Shown here in pieces: positions 37,955 to 47,466 of a stretch of DNA of 64,000 bases. The DNA lies in NCBI GenBank assembly GCA_023382975.1, contig JAHDXO010000047.1, positions 1-64,000 of the forward strand, in the 5' to 3' direction. The stretch's first letter is position 1; the number at the start of each line of letters is the position of its first letter. Origin of the DNA: Pirellulaceae bacterium. Lineage in GTDB: Bacteria; Planctomycetota; Planctomycetia; Pirellulales; Pirellulaceae. A program made the translations under genes and the position numbers. The notes under the pieces were generated by a model that did not search any database, was not told the origin of the DNA, and saw only the letters and a list, made by a program, of their open reading frames with translations.

Positions 37955-39010
37955 CTACGGCAAGTCGCTTGGAACGATGCGGGTCGGATCGACGACGGCG
38001 TGCTTGACGCGCTGACGTTTCCATGTGTAGGTGATGTGGACCAGACCGTCGGCGGTTTGGATCACGGCCGGGTAACTGTACTCACCCGGTTGGTTCTCCA
38101 AGACCAAGGCCATGCGCCAGGTCTCACCGTCCTGCGAGATGGCGACGTTCAGGGGTGAACGGCCTTTGCTGGTGTGGTTGTAGACAATCAGGTGGCGACC
38201 ATCGGACAAGGTCACCGCGTCGGTTCCCGCGTTGGGATTGGGCAGTTCGGTCGCCGTCATCGAGCCCCAAGTTCTTCCCAAGTCTTCGGAAGCGACGCGA
38301 AACACCTTGCCCTGACGAGTGCGTCCCAGCGCCATCAAACGATTGCCGCCCAGAAACAGAAGACTCGGCTGGATCGCACCGAACTCGACGCCGTCGTTGA
38401 CCGGCCCGATGCGCTGCCATGTGCGGCCGAGATCCTTGGTGCTTTCGAAGTGGACTCGCCAGCCGTCGTACTCGGTGCTCGACCCGGCCAGGATGGTTCC
38501 GTCGGGCAGTTGTACGGGCTTGTTCTTGACCGGCCCGTCGATCTGTTCGGGCAAACGGCAGGGATGCGACCACGTCAGGCCGCCGTCCTCGCTGGTCATC
38601 AACATGCCCCACCACGTACGCGGATCAGGACCGACTTTGTAGAACAGCATTAGCGGCCCGGTCTTCGGTTGGAACAATACCGGATTCCAGCACGGATGGC
38701 GATGGACCGTGCCGTCGGCCTTGTGATACTGTACTCCGTTGGCGACTTCGATCGGTGCGGACCATCGACCGTCGATCTGCCGCGAAACCCAGATGCCCAC
38801 GTCGGAGTGCTTTTCGTGCGTGCCGCCAAACCATGCGGCGACTAATCCGCTTCGGCTCTCGGCAATCGTCGAGGCGTGACAACTGGGGAACGGAGCCGTC
38901 TCGTAGATGAATTCGGAACGGACGACGCCCGGTTGGTCGGCCAGCGCGACTCGTCCGGCCAGATGCAGTCCGGCCGCCAGGATCAGCAAGTGTTGCAAGG
39001 ACCGTTTCAT
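37955..39010 (-). CDS. Secreted sialidase/BNR-repeat protein
   Basis: A 351-residue protein with signal peptide (about 1-24, ending ALA-DQ). Asp-box (BNR) motifs appear as SEDGGLTW, TKDLGRTW and SEDLGRTW, giving the six-bladed sialidase propeller. A PFPSCHASTIAE strand near the N-terminus and DGTVHRHPCWNPVLF are typical of the exo-sialidase-like family in planctomycetes. Full sialidase catalytic residues (Arg triad, Tyr/Glu) were not verified. It may act on another sugar or be a non-catalytic propeller. It is convergent with the beta-helix gene. Confidence 0.82.
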   Translation of the reverse strand: MKRSLQHLLILAAGLHLAGRVALADQPGVVRSEFIYETAPFPSCHASTIAESRSGLVAAWFGGTHEKHSDVGIWVSRQIDGRWSAPIEVANGVQYHKADGTVHRHPCWNPVLFQPKTGPLMLFYKVGPDPRTWWGMLMTSEDGGLTWSHPCRLPEQIDGPVKNKPVQLPDGTILAGSSTEYDGWRVHFESTKDLGRTWQRIGPVNDGVEFGAIQPSLLFLGGNRLMALGRTRQGKVFRVASEDLGRTWGSMTATELPNPNAGTDAVTLSDGRHLIVYNHTSKGRSPLNVAISQDGETWRMALVLENQPGEYSYPAVIQTADGLVHITYTWKRQRVKHAVVDPTRIVPSDLP

Positions 39011-39101
39011 CGGATCTCTCCCTTGGATTCAAACGTCAGCAGGAAAGATGGAGTTGCTGCGGATCGGCCGCCGCACGAGGTTCATGCAAATCCGCCGCCA
39101 T

Positions 39102-41150
39102 TCAACGTCCGCGCGGGTTGCGGTAGTAATAGAACCGACCGTCTTCTGCGCCGCCGAGGAAGTCGGGAATGCCGTCGGCGTTGAAATCGACGATTGCCGG
39201 GCTGGTCGTATGACCCTGGATGCTCTGCTGAACGATGGGTCCACGATCCTCGAAGTACCACTTGCCGTCCCGGGCGTCGACTTGGCGCAGTAGATTGGCG
39301 TTGCTGGAATTCACCAGGATGTCCAGCTTGCCGTCGCCGTCCCAGTCAACGATCCACAGCTTGCGCCGGCCGCTGCGGCCCGCCTCGCCATCGTTCAGAC
39401 GCAGGCACCCCGGTGCTGCGTTCACAATTCCCTGATTGGTGTTGGCGACGGAGAAGTTGGTGCCGAAGAACACACGCTTGGGCGGTAGCAGGACGAGCTT
39501 GCCATCGCGTTCGACTCGCTCGTACAGGGCCAGATAGCCTTCGTGATCGAGCATGACAAGGTCAGTCAGGCCATTCCCGGTCCAATCGATCGCCACAGGC
39601 GTGGTACGCCACTGGGTGGCCAGTTCGTTGCCCTGCGGCGTCCACCATGTCCAAGCCGGCTTGGGGGGCGGACCTTGCCAGGCCACTTCGACCGCTCGCG
39701 GCGGTGCGAGCTTAGGGGCGGTTTGCGTGCCGATGTTCCGCAGCCACTGGACGCGGCCCCAGATGGAATTGAAGACGATGTCGGGCAAACCGTCGCCGTC
39801 CCAATCTGCAACGCTCAATGTTGTATAGCCCCACTTGGCTTCAGCCGGTCCCTGGATGCTGCCATTCGGACCCGCCATGATGCGAAACGGGTGGCCATCC
39901 ACTTCCAGACGCTGCGGTGCTGCCCAGCGTGGAAACTCGACACCGGCGGCGCTCAGGTTCTCGAAGAACTCGATATAGCCCGCCGTGTTGCCCGAAAGGA
40001 TGTCGATGTCGCCGTCGCCGTCCCAGTCGAATCCGACCGGCGTCGCCAAGGCGCCGCACTTGAGCGTGTCCGCCTGCTGCTGGAAATAGCGAGGCGCCAG
40101 GAACCGGGGCGTGCGGTCGGGTCGCAAACCGCCCGTGTTCTCGACCAACGCGACACGGCCGTCCTCGTCGCCGACGATCAGGTCCAAGTCGCCGTCGTCG
40201 TCCGCGTCAAACGCCACCGGCACGATCATTTCCAAGTCCATCGTCAGCGGCGAGCCGTCATCGAGCGTCAATCGACGACCTGCCGCGTACCGTGGCTCGG
40301 TTCGCGTGCCGGTATTTTCGAAATAGGTGAAGCCGTCCAGGAACTCACCGCACAGCAAATCCAGATCGCCGTCCCCGTCAAAGTCGTCGAAGTTCGGTGA
40401 CGGGCAACCGTACACATCGATCGGCTGACCGCCCGCCTGCAACTGAACCGGCGCCGCATAATGGGGCTCGGCTGTCGATGCCGTATTGCGGAACAGAAAC
40501 AGGAATCCATGCAGCGGCCCGTTTGTCCATTGGCCTCGTTCGTCCCAGGCGTCGTCCCAGCCGTAAAAACTCCAGTCCTCGATCCCCGCGACCAGATCAA
40601 GCGATCCGTCGCCGTCGTAATCGACGTAACGCCACTGGTGGTGCCGAACCTTCGGGCCCTTCTGCTGCTGGCCCTGCGGCACATAGAATTTGGGCGACAC
40701 CGGCAAGGCCACGCGTTGCTCCAAGCCGCTGCGGACAAACTCAGGATACTCGAAGCCGGGCGTGAGCACTCGCAGTCCCTGGTCCGTATAGCTGGGCATC
40801 ACGTAATGCACGGTATGGCTCAGGCGTCGGGCCGGTTGAAACAGCGGGAAACTGTCTCTGGGATCGCGGCGGCGGGAGTTCTCGAAAAGCCAGACGCCGT
40901 TGGATGGCTTGTCCGGGCACGACACGATCAGATCCCAGTGCCCATCCCCGTCGGCGTCGCACGGTACTGGCCATGCCCACAGTCCGACGCCCAGATCGAC
41001 CGTCAGCCCGGGATGGTTGTAGGCCACCGGAATCAAAGGCCCTTCGGCGCCACTCGCACGGGACGCCACCGGAAGCAGCAACGCCACCAGAACGCATTGG
41101 CGCAAACGCGACCAGGACCGTCTGTCGACAGGCGTGGCTCCGGTGAACAT
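39102..41150 (-). CDS. Exported FG-GAP/VCBS-repeat protein
   Basis: A 682-residue protein. The start at 41150 lies three bases after the clpP stop, so it may be read through from that operon. A hydrophobic signal (about residues 17-35, CVLVALLLPVASRASG) follows a basic leader. At least eight calcium-binding-like loops of the D-x-D-x-D/N-G-x-x-D type are seen (DADGDGHWDLI, DYDGDGSLDLV, DFDGDGDLDLL, DADDDGDLDLI, DWDGDGDIDIL, DWDGDGLPDIV, DWDGDGKLDIL). These form an integrin-alpha-like propeller. Such proteins are numerous in planctomycetes; function unknown. Confidence 0.88.
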   Translation of the reverse strand: MFTGATPVDRRSWSRLRQCVLVALLLPVASRASGAEGPLIPVAYNHPGLTVDLGVGLWAWPVPCDADGDGHWDLIVSCPDKPSNGVWLFENSRRRDPRDSFPLFQPARRLSHTVHYVMPSYTDQGLRVLTPGFEYPEFVRSGLEQRVALPVSPKFYVPQGQQQKGPKVRHHQWRYVDYDGDGSLDLVAGIEDWSFYGWDDAWDERGQWTNGPLHGFLFLFRNTASTAEPHYAAPVQLQAGGQPIDVYGCPSPNFDDFDGDGDLDLLCGEFLDGFTYFENTGTRTEPRYAAGRRLTLDDGSPLTMDLEMIVPVAFDADDDGDLDLIVGDEDGRVALVENTGGLRPDRTPRFLAPRYFQQQADTLKCGALATPVGFDWDGDGDIDILSGNTAGYIEFFENLSAAGVEFPRWAAPQRLEVDGHPFRIMAGPNGSIQGPAEAKWGYTTLSVADWDGDGLPDIVFNSIWGRVQWLRNIGTQTAPKLAPPRAVEVAWQGPPPKPAWTWWTPQGNELATQWRTTPVAIDWTGNGLTDLVMLDHEGYLALYERVERDGKLVLLPPKRVFFGTNFSVANTNQGIVNAAPGCLRLNDGEAGRSGRRKLWIVDWDGDGKLDILVNSSNANLLRQVDARDGKWYFEDRGPIVQQSIQGHTTSPAIVDFNADGIPDFLGGAEDGRFYYYRNPRGR

Positions 41151-41153
41151 CGG

Positions 41154-41759
41154 CTACGCCTGGGCGGGTTTGGCGGAATTCATGCTTTCGACGACATGAT
41201 CCACCAAGCCATAGTCGCGTGCCTCTTCCGGCGTCATGAAACAGTCGCGATCGGTATCCTTTTCGATCTTTTCGAGCGAATGGCCGGTGTGCTTGAGCAG
41301 GATCTGGTTCATCCGCTGTTTGATCCGCTGGAACTCGCGAGCATGGATCATGATCTCTTCGGCGGTGCCCTGCATGCCGGCCAAAGGCTGATGAATCATG
41401 ATCCGCGAGTTGGGCAACGAGTACCGCTTGCCCTTGGCTCCGGCGGTCAGCAAGACGGCGCCCATCGAGGCCGCTTGACCGATGCAGTAGGTCGCCACGT
41501 CGCAATTGACGAATTGCATGGTATCGTAGATCGCCATGCCTGCCGTGACACTTCCGCCGGGCGAATTGATGTAGACGTGGATATCCGCCTTGGGGTCGTC
41601 CGACTGAAGAAACAGCAACTGGGCGACGACTGCGTTGGCCACTTCGTCGTTGATTCCCGAGCCCAGGAAGATGATCCGGTCCTTCAGCAGCCGGCTGTAG
41701 ATGTCATAAGCCCGTTCTTCCCGGCCGCTCTTTTCGACAACAATGGGGATCGTCGGCAT
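41154..41759 (-). CDS. clpP: ATP-dependent Clp protease proteolytic subunit (second copy)
   Basis: A 201-residue ClpP from the ATG at 41759. An upstream ATG at 41804 would add 15 residues overlapping the previous gene, but the conserved N-terminus (IPIVVEKSGREERAYDIYSRLLKDRIIFLG) starts at 41759. The catalytic triad is Ser98 (GQAASMGA), His123 (MIHQPLAG) and Asp172 (DTDRD). It is the more canonical of two adjacent ClpP paralogues and lies downstream of the other. Together they may form a mixed double ring. No clpX follows. Confidence 0.95.
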   Translation of the reverse strand: MPTIPIVVEKSGREERAYDIYSRLLKDRIIFLGSGINDEVANAVVAQLLFLQSDDPKADIHVYINSPGGSVTAGMAIYDTMQFVNCDVATYCIGQAASMGAVLLTAGAKGKRYSLPNSRIMIHQPLAGMQGTAEEIMIHAREFQRIKQRMNQILLKHTGHSLEKIEKDTDRDCFMTPEEARDYGLVDHVVESMNSAKPAQA

Positions 41760-41787
41760 ATCAACTCTCGCTCCGTTTCCAGGCAAC

Positions 41788-42420
41788 TCAGTTTGCTTCG
41801 TCATCCGCCGCCGCTTCGACGGCCGGTTTGGTCAGGATCTCGTCGACGATCCCGTAGGCCTTGGCCTCCTCGGCGCTCATGAAGAAGTCGCGGTCGGTGT
41901 CCTTGGCCAATTGCTCGATCGGCTTTTCGCTGTGGCGCGCCAGGATTTCGTTCAGCATTTCGCGGTTGCGTAAAATCTCGCGGGCCTGGATTTCGATATC
42001 GCTGATCTGCCCTCCGACGCCGCCGTAGGGTTGATGCAGCATCACGCGGGCGTGCGGCAGCGCGAACCGCTTGCCCTTGCTGCCCCCAGCCAGCAACACC
42101 GCCGCCCCGCTGGCAGCCTGCCCCACGCAGTACGTGGCCACGGGACAAGTCAGCACCTGCATCGTGTCGTAGATGGCCAGCGTCGAAACGACGTCGCCGC
42201 CCGGCGAGTTCAAATAGAAGTGGATGTCCTTGCGGCGGTTTTCACTCTGCAAGTACAGCAGCTTCATCACGACTTCGTTGGCGTTGCCGGTGAAGATCTC
42301 GCCTTGCAGAAAGACAATGCGGTTCTCCAGCAGCAAATCGCCTAGCGTCAACTGACGCTGCCGCTGGTAGGACTGGTACGAATAGGCGTCGAACATGGGA
42401 AACGGATGGTGTCCGCTCAT
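41788..42420 (-). CDS. clpP: ATP-dependent Clp protease proteolytic subunit (first copy)
   Basis: A 210-residue ClpP paralogue. The triad is Ser104 (GQAASGAA), His129 (LHQPYGG) and Asp178 (DTDRD). The N-terminus is longer and divergent (HPFPMFDAYSYQSYQRQRQ), unlike the axial loop of the second copy, so the two probably play different roles in AAA+ partner docking. The C-terminal tail is acidic/Ala-rich. It lies about 80 bases downstream of trigger factor on the same strand. Confidence 0.94.
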   Translation of the reverse strand: MSGHHPFPMFDAYSYQSYQRQRQLTLGDLLLENRIVFLQGEIFTGNANEVVMKLLYLQSENRRKDIHFYLNSPGGDVVSTLAIYDTMQVLTCPVATYCVGQAASGAAVLLAGGSKGKRFALPHARVMLHQPYGGVGGQISDIEIQAREILRNREMLNEILARHSEKPIEQLAKDTDRDFFMSAEEAKAYGIVDEILTKPAVEAAADDEAN

Positions 42421-42497
42421 GACTTTTCGATCCTTGGGCAGCCAGAAAAAACGCCGCCCGAGAGCGGCGAAGTCATTACGATCTTCGAATGGGCCGA

Positions 42498-44036
42498 TCA
42501 GGTAGGCAGCTTCTTGCTCGCTTCCTCCCCGTGCTTCGCCTCGGGGATCTCCGATGCGTCCCGCTTGCCGAGCACGGAATAGGGGACCGCAGCCGTGTTA
42601 TCATCCAGCGACTGCTGCTGCATGATCTTCTCCGCCGGCGTATCGATGACCGTGGCGTGCGACACGATCTTCTCGATGACCTTGGACTCGAGGATCTGAT
42701 TCCGCAGAGCATCCATCTCGCCGCGCTTCTCCAAGCGGGCACGGACACGACGAGGCGGCATGTCCTCCTGGTCGGCGATCCGCTCGATCTCCTGATCGAA
42801 GTCGTCGTCGTTCACATCGATCTTCTCGTCCTCGGCAATCCGTTCGAGGATGAAGTGCTCCTTCAGCGCCCCGGCCGTGTAGTCCAGGATGTTCTGCTGA
42901 AGTTGATTGGCATGCGCCTGGATGACTTCGTTGGGGAAGCCCTGAGACTGTAATTCCAGCACGGCGCGACGCAATTCGCGGTGAGCCTGACGTTTCAGCA
43001 AGGTGGGCGGAAGATCCCATGTCGCAGTCGCGGTCAACGCACGCGTGATCTGCTGCCGGACATTCTGGCTCGCCCGGTACTCGTGCTGGCGTTGCAATGC
43101 TCCGGAGACCGCAGTTCGCAATTCGGCCTCGCTTTCAAATCCACCGATCTCGTCCAGGAACGCCGCCGACAGGTGGGGTAACTCGACGTGCTCGACCTTG
43201 TCGACCCGGAATGTGGCCCGCACCGACTGGCCCGCCAACTCGGTGTCTGGCACCGACTTGCTGATCGTCACTTGAGCTTCGCGGACATCGCCCGCAACGA
43301 CGCCTTTCATCAGTTCGCCGAATCCCTCGAAACTCGCGTCCTGCAGGCTCAACGTGGGCTTCAGTTGCACCCGCACTGCATCGCTCTGCGACAGGACGCT
43401 ATCCCCGTGAGCGAACTCCATCGACACCGTCAAGAAGTCATCGCTCTCTGCCGGACCTTGCCGCTCAACCAGTCTGCCATACCTCTGCAAGACGCGCCGT
43501 AGATGCTCATCGACATCGGCTTCCGTGATTTCCCGAACCGGTTTCTCGATGGTCAGTCCCCGCCACTCCGGAAGTTCGAATTCCGGCCGGACTTCCAGGT
43601 CGAATTCGAACGTCATCGGCCCTTCGTCGGGGATCTCGATCGCGTTCAGGTCGAGTTCAGGCTCGCTGATCGGAGAAAACTGATGCTCCTCGCTCAACTG
43701 CGCCAAGCTATCCATCAGCAGCTTGCCTTTGATCTGCTGATGAACATGCTCCTTGAAACGATTCACTACCAGCTTGCGAGGAGCTCGGCCGGGCCGAAAA
43801 CCTGGGACTTCCGCCTTGGGCGCCAGATCGTCGAACTCGTGGTTCAGGTAGCGATCAACATCCTGCCGCGAGACCGTGATCGTGACATGGCGCTGGCAGG
43901 AACTCGGCGAGGCGACCGTGACCTCTAGGGTCAAGGGTTCCTTCTTCTCCTGCGGTTGATCGGCGCTCCCCTGATCCTCGGTCGCTTGGTCGGCGTCCGT
44001 CACTTCCAATGCTTCGATGTTTTCCGATTCCGTCAT
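42498..44036 (-). CDS. tig: Trigger factor
   Basis: A 512-residue ribosome-associated chaperone. The start at 44036 is chosen because upstream frame runs through the tRNA-Gly gene. An acidic leader (about 1-35) precedes the ribosome-binding domain with the loop GFRPGRAPRKLV (usually GFRxGKxP). A PPIase-like domain and a helical C-terminal arms domain follow (ALKEHFILERIAEDEKIDVNDDDF). It is longer than typical (about 430-450), owing to the acidic leader and a polar C-terminal tail. tig next to clpP is a common bacterial arrangement. Confidence 0.94.
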   Translation of the reverse strand: MTESENIEALEVTDADQATEDQGSADQPQEKKEPLTLEVTVASPSSCQRHVTITVSRQDVDRYLNHEFDDLAPKAEVPGFRPGRAPRKLVVNRFKEHVHQQIKGKLLMDSLAQLSEEHQFSPISEPELDLNAIEIPDEGPMTFEFDLEVRPEFELPEWRGLTIEKPVREITEADVDEHLRRVLQRYGRLVERQGPAESDDFLTVSMEFAHGDSVLSQSDAVRVQLKPTLSLQDASFEGFGELMKGVVAGDVREAQVTISKSVPDTELAGQSVRATFRVDKVEHVELPHLSAAFLDEIGGFESEAELRTAVSGALQRQHEYRASQNVRQQITRALTATATWDLPPTLLKRQAHRELRRAVLELQSQGFPNEVIQAHANQLQQNILDYTAGALKEHFILERIAEDEKIDVNDDDFDQEIERIADQEDMPPRRVRARLEKRGEMDALRNQILESKVIEKIVSHATVIDTPAEKIMQQQSLDDNTAAVPYSVLGKRDASEIPEAKHGEEASKKLPT

Positions 44037-44084
44037 GATTGGATACACGCTCGCAGCAAGAACCATCGTGGAAAAGTAAAAAAG

Positions 44085-44157
44085 AGCGGGTGATGGGATT
44101 CGAACCCACGACAACAACGTTGGCAACGTTGTGCTCTGCCAACTGAGCTACACCCGC
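44085..44157 (-). tRNA. tRNA-Gly (GCC)
   Basis: A 73-nt cloverleaf. The acceptor stem GCGGGTG pairs with CACCCGC, and the discriminator is T. The D arm has TAGCTCAGTTGGCAGAGC, and the anticodon stem-loop is CAACG-TTGCCAA-CGTTG with anticodon GCC. The T arm contains GGGTTCGAATCCC. CCA is not encoded. A T6 run follows at about 44079-44084. It lies 49 bases upstream of tig on the same strand. Confidence 0.97.
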
Positions 44158-44393
44158 ACTTGGCATTCAGACGTCGAATTGTAGGGAGGGAACGTTTTCC
44201 CCCCACGAACGCTCACGATTATAGATTTCCCGCCTAGCCTTGCAAGAGGGTTGAAGCCCGATCTCAAAGAAATGGCTCAACCCCATTTCCCAACGAAACT
44301 TGGGCGTTGTCATGCAGCAGCAATCGAGCTAAACTTGTCGAATTGGTTACCACCCTGACTGGAGAGCTACACGGCAACCCCGCGAAAACACCG

Positions 44394-44861
44394 ATGGATG
44401 CAAAACTGGTGGTGGTCGGCAGCCATATCACGCCGAAAGAGATCAAACTTCGACTTCCGGTCATCATCGGCCGCGGACGACATGCCACTTTAGTCCTACC
44501 GCACCCCCTGGTCAGCCGCAGACACTGCGAAATCGTGGAACATCAAGGTTTTCTGTTAGTCCGCGATCTCGGCTCGTTAAACGGCACCTTTATCGATCAA
44601 CGCAGAATCCAGAGTGAAATCCTTCATCCGGGTGGATTGCTTACACTGGGAACAATCACGTTCCGAGCTGTCTACGAGGTAGCGGCGGCTAGCAGTCCGT
44701 CGGTCAGCGCGTCGGCGTCAGGCGTTTCGCCAAGCACAAACGGCGGGGATTCGGAGGGGTTGCCTGACACCGAAGATCTCTCCGACTTGGCTCCTGAGGA
44801 TGAGCGTAACAAGGACGTTGAGGCATTTCTGAGGGATTCCGACCAGCCGCTCAGTGGGTAG
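44394..44861 (+). CDS. FHA-domain protein
   Basis: A 155-residue protein, start at ATG 44394 (MDAKLVVVG); a longer frame begins at a TTG 87 bases upstream but is less likely. The FHA domain (about 5-100) shows LPVIIGRGRHATLVLP, HPLVSRRHCEIVEH and LGSLNGTFID, the phosphothreonine-binding loops. The C-terminal third is polar and acidic (NGGDSEGLPDTEDLSDL). It is probably a cytoplasmic phosphopeptide reader; no kinase is adjacent. Confidence 0.88.
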   Translation: MDAKLVVVGSHITPKEIKLRLPVIIGRGRHATLVLPHPLVSRRHCEIVEHQGFLLVRDLGSLNGTFIDQRRIQSEILHPGGLLTLGTITFRAVYEVAAASSPSVSASASGVSPSTNGGDSEGLPDTEDLSDLAPEDERNKDVEAFLRDSDQPLSG

Positions 44862-44929
44862 CCCCGAGGTCGGCTGTAGCATCGGGCAAATGCATCCCGG
44901 CCCGCGCCTGCTCAGCATCGATCGCCAAT

Positions 44930-45889
44930 TCACTGGTGTGCGGTTTCATGGGTGGTGGGCGGATGCCGATCGGGAGGAAGGACTTCGGGCGGGCCATCGC
45001 GATGCGGATGAGGTTCCAGGTGGATCAAGACGTCGCGCAGGGCCTGGAATTGTTGAACGAGCAAATCCTTGACGGCGTGGCCAATACGATGGCCCTCGGC
45101 CACCGTCGTGTGCGCATCGACCTCCAGATGCATGTCGGCCAGGAATTCCAAACCGGTCTTGCGCACTCGAAGCTTTTCGACAGCCCGCACGCCGGGGACC
45201 TGCTGAGCGGTCTCGCGCAACCGTCGTACGAATTCGTCATCGGCCTGCAGGTCCATTAGTTCGCTGGCGCTGCTGCGGAACAACTGAACCCCCGAGTAGA
45301 CAATGGCTACGACCACGATCAGCGCCGCTGCTTCGTCGGCCCAGATCCAACTCGGGCCCGCCCCGCGGACGACGGCCAAGCCGACCAGCACGGCCAGCGA
45401 GCAAAATGCATCGCTGCGATGATCCCAGGCGTTGGCGATGATCGCCGATGATTTGGTCCGGCGACCGACGCGGACGTTGTACCGGTACAATCCCTCCTTG
45501 ATCACGACGTTGATGCCCGCGATCCACAAGGTCCATACCGGCGGGACTTCGTGAAGCGAGCCGATCCGCTGGATCGCTTCCCAGCCAATCCACAACGCGG
45601 ACAGGACGATCAGCATGGCCAAGTTCGAGGCTGCGATGGCTTCGGCCCGCGTGTGGCCGTAGGGATGTTCCTGATCGGCGGGCCGTTGAGCAAACCGCAA
45701 CGCAAACAGGACCACGACCGAAGTGAGCGCGTCGCCCAGCGAGTTCACCGCGTCGGAAAGCAGGGCGAACGAATTCCCCCAGATGCCGCCGATCAGTTTC
45801 GCGATGCCGAGCATCAGATTGATCATCAATCCGATCAGGGCTGCCCGGCTGGCTTGTCGGTAGAGCGGCTTGCTGGAGCCAGTGTCCAT
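44930..45889 (-). CDS. Cation diffusion facilitator (CDF) transporter
   Basis: A 319-residue CDF protein; start 45889 with AGGAA upstream. Six TMs are expected (about 20-220). The metal-site motifs are LLSDAVNSLGDALTS (TM2) and NAWDHRSDAFCSL (TM5), with HPYGHTRAEA in between. The cytoplasmic C-terminal domain has LEFLADMHLEVD. The TM2 site includes Asn/Ser-Asp and the TM5 site His-x-x-x-Asp, as in Zn/Fe/Mn exporters; specificity is not clear. Confidence 0.92.
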   Translation of the reverse strand: MDTGSSKPLYRQASRAALIGLMINLMLGIAKLIGGIWGNSFALLSDAVNSLGDALTSVVVLFALRFAQRPADQEHPYGHTRAEAIAASNLAMLIVLSALWIGWEAIQRIGSLHEVPPVWTLWIAGINVVIKEGLYRYNVRVGRRTKSSAIIANAWDHRSDAFCSLAVLVGLAVVRGAGPSWIWADEAAALIVVVAIVYSGVQLFRSSASELMDLQADDEFVRRLRETAQQVPGVRAVEKLRVRKTGLEFLADMHLEVDAHTTVAEGHRIGHAVKDLLVQQFQALRDVLIHLEPHPHRDGPPEVLPPDRHPPTTHETAHQ

Positions 45890-45942
45890 CACGGTTCCTG
45901 ACGATCTACGGTAACTTGGCTCGCAAAACCGCGTTCCGCGGA

Positions 45943-47370
45943 TCAAACTTGCGTAGGCAGTTCGTAGCCCTTGCGCCGCGGACCATCGAGATACGAATTG
46001 GCCTCGTCGTCGCCGGGGAAAGTCTCTTTCTCCGGATCCCAAGTCAGGCGGCGGCCGGTCCAGCGGGCGACGTTGCCCAGGTGGCACAGCGTAGCCACAC
46101 GATGGCCGGCCTCGACGTCCATGATGGGATCACGCCGCGACTCGACGCAATCGAAGAAGTTCTGCATGTGGTTGTCGCTCTCGTAGACGCGGATCGCATC
46201 GGCGGGCAGCGGTTCTTCGTCCAGTCCCTTGGGTTCGCACTCGTAGCCGTCGCGGAAGATGCTGATGCGTCCCTTGTCGCCGATGAAGGTCGCACCGCCG
46301 CCCAGCCGGCTTTGAGTGCCGCTCAAGGTGAGTGTCACGTCGTTGGGGTAGCGGTAGTGGATGATGGTCCGGCTGGCAAAGGCATCGCCCCGATCTCGCG
46401 TCTCCGGTTCGTTGTAGGTCAGGGTTCCCAGCTTCTCGGCAGGCTCGACCCAGACTTCGGCCGGACCGCTGCCGTCCATCTGCAGCGCCCACTGGACCAT
46501 GCTCAAGCCATGACAGCCCCAGTTGAGCAACTCGCCGCCCGAGTAGGGCCGAAACGACATCCAGCCCGGCCCGATGGCCTTTTCCTCGGCCGGTTCCAGC
46601 CATTCCCGTTCGTACTTCACGCGCGACAAGTACAGGTCCGTGTGGTAGGGCACGACCTCGCCGGGCCCGCACCAGCGATCCCAATCGAGACCTTCGGGGA
46701 TGGGTTGCGCCGAGAAACCGCATTCCCAAGGACTGGGATAGTTGTAGCCGATCACCGACTGGATCTTGCCGATGCGCCCGTTCAAGATCAGTTCGACCGC
46801 CTTGCGGGTCTTCGGATGCGACCGCTGCTGTTCGCCGGTTTGGAAGACGCGTCCGTACTTGCGAACCGCTTCGACCATGACCTGGCCTTCGCGAATCGTA
46901 TGACTCAACGGCTGTTCGCCGTAAACGTCCTTTCCCGCTTGGCAGGCGTGGATGCAGGGCAAGTAGTGCCAATGCTCCGGGGTGGCGTAAATCACAACCT
47001 CGACGTCTTTGCGGTCCAGCAGCGCGCGGTAGTCTTGGAAGGCCTGACACTTATATTTCTCGGCCCACTGGTCGGCCCGCTTCTTGTTGAAGTCGGCGAC
47101 AGCCACGATGCGCGCCTGGGCGGGCGGCTTCCCCTGCCCGCCTCGCCCGACTTGAAGCTGCGCGTTTCGCCGTCCGCAACCGATGATCCCCACGCCGATC
47201 TGATCGTTCGGTCCCGGCGACGGCCCCGGGGGCTCCGGCTGGACCTCGACGCGGTCGGAATCCGGCGTCCGGCCGCACGAGGTGAACAGCGGGATGCCGA
47301 TTCCGGCCAAGGCCGCTCCGGCCGACTGTCCGAGCCAGCGTCGCCGCGAGATCTTCTTGGAAACGGTCAT
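45943..47370 (-). CDS. Tat-exported Gfo/Idh/MocA-like oxidoreductase with EQP motif
   Basis: A 475-residue protein. ATG 47370 follows GAGGAGA. The Tat signal is SRRRWLGQSAG, followed by a possible lipobox-like TSC. The Rossmann start is VGIIGCGRRN (about 60-69). The catalytic EKP signature of the family reads Glu152-Gln153-Pro154 (YGEQPLSHT), so the usual lysine is missing. The C-terminal barrel contains GWMSFRPYSGGELLNWGCHGLSMVQW. The cofactor must be loaded before Tat export. It follows the DegT-like gene on the same strand, 96 bases apart. Confidence 0.9.
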   Translation of the reverse strand: MTVSKKISRRRWLGQSAGAALAGIGIPLFTSCGRTPDSDRVEVQPEPPGPSPGPNDQIGVGIIGCGRRNAQLQVGRGGQGKPPAQARIVAVADFNKKRADQWAEKYKCQAFQDYRALLDRKDVEVVIYATPEHWHYLPCIHACQAGKDVYGEQPLSHTIREGQVMVEAVRKYGRVFQTGEQQRSHPKTRKAVELILNGRIGKIQSVIGYNYPSPWECGFSAQPIPEGLDWDRWCGPGEVVPYHTDLYLSRVKYEREWLEPAEEKAIGPGWMSFRPYSGGELLNWGCHGLSMVQWALQMDGSGPAEVWVEPAEKLGTLTYNEPETRDRGDAFASRTIIHYRYPNDVTLTLSGTQSRLGGGATFIGDKGRISIFRDGYECEPKGLDEEPLPADAIRVYESDNHMQNFFDCVESRRDPIMDVEAGHRVATLCHLGNVARWTGRRLTWDPEKETFPGDDEANSYLDGPRRKGYELPTQV

Positions 47371-47466
47371 TGGAATCTCCTCGATGAAGCCTTTGCCGTG
47401 GATGAACTGGATGGCGGTTCGCAAAGCGTGTAGGTTGGCCGTTGCGGGCCAGTTTTGTTAGAGCCA

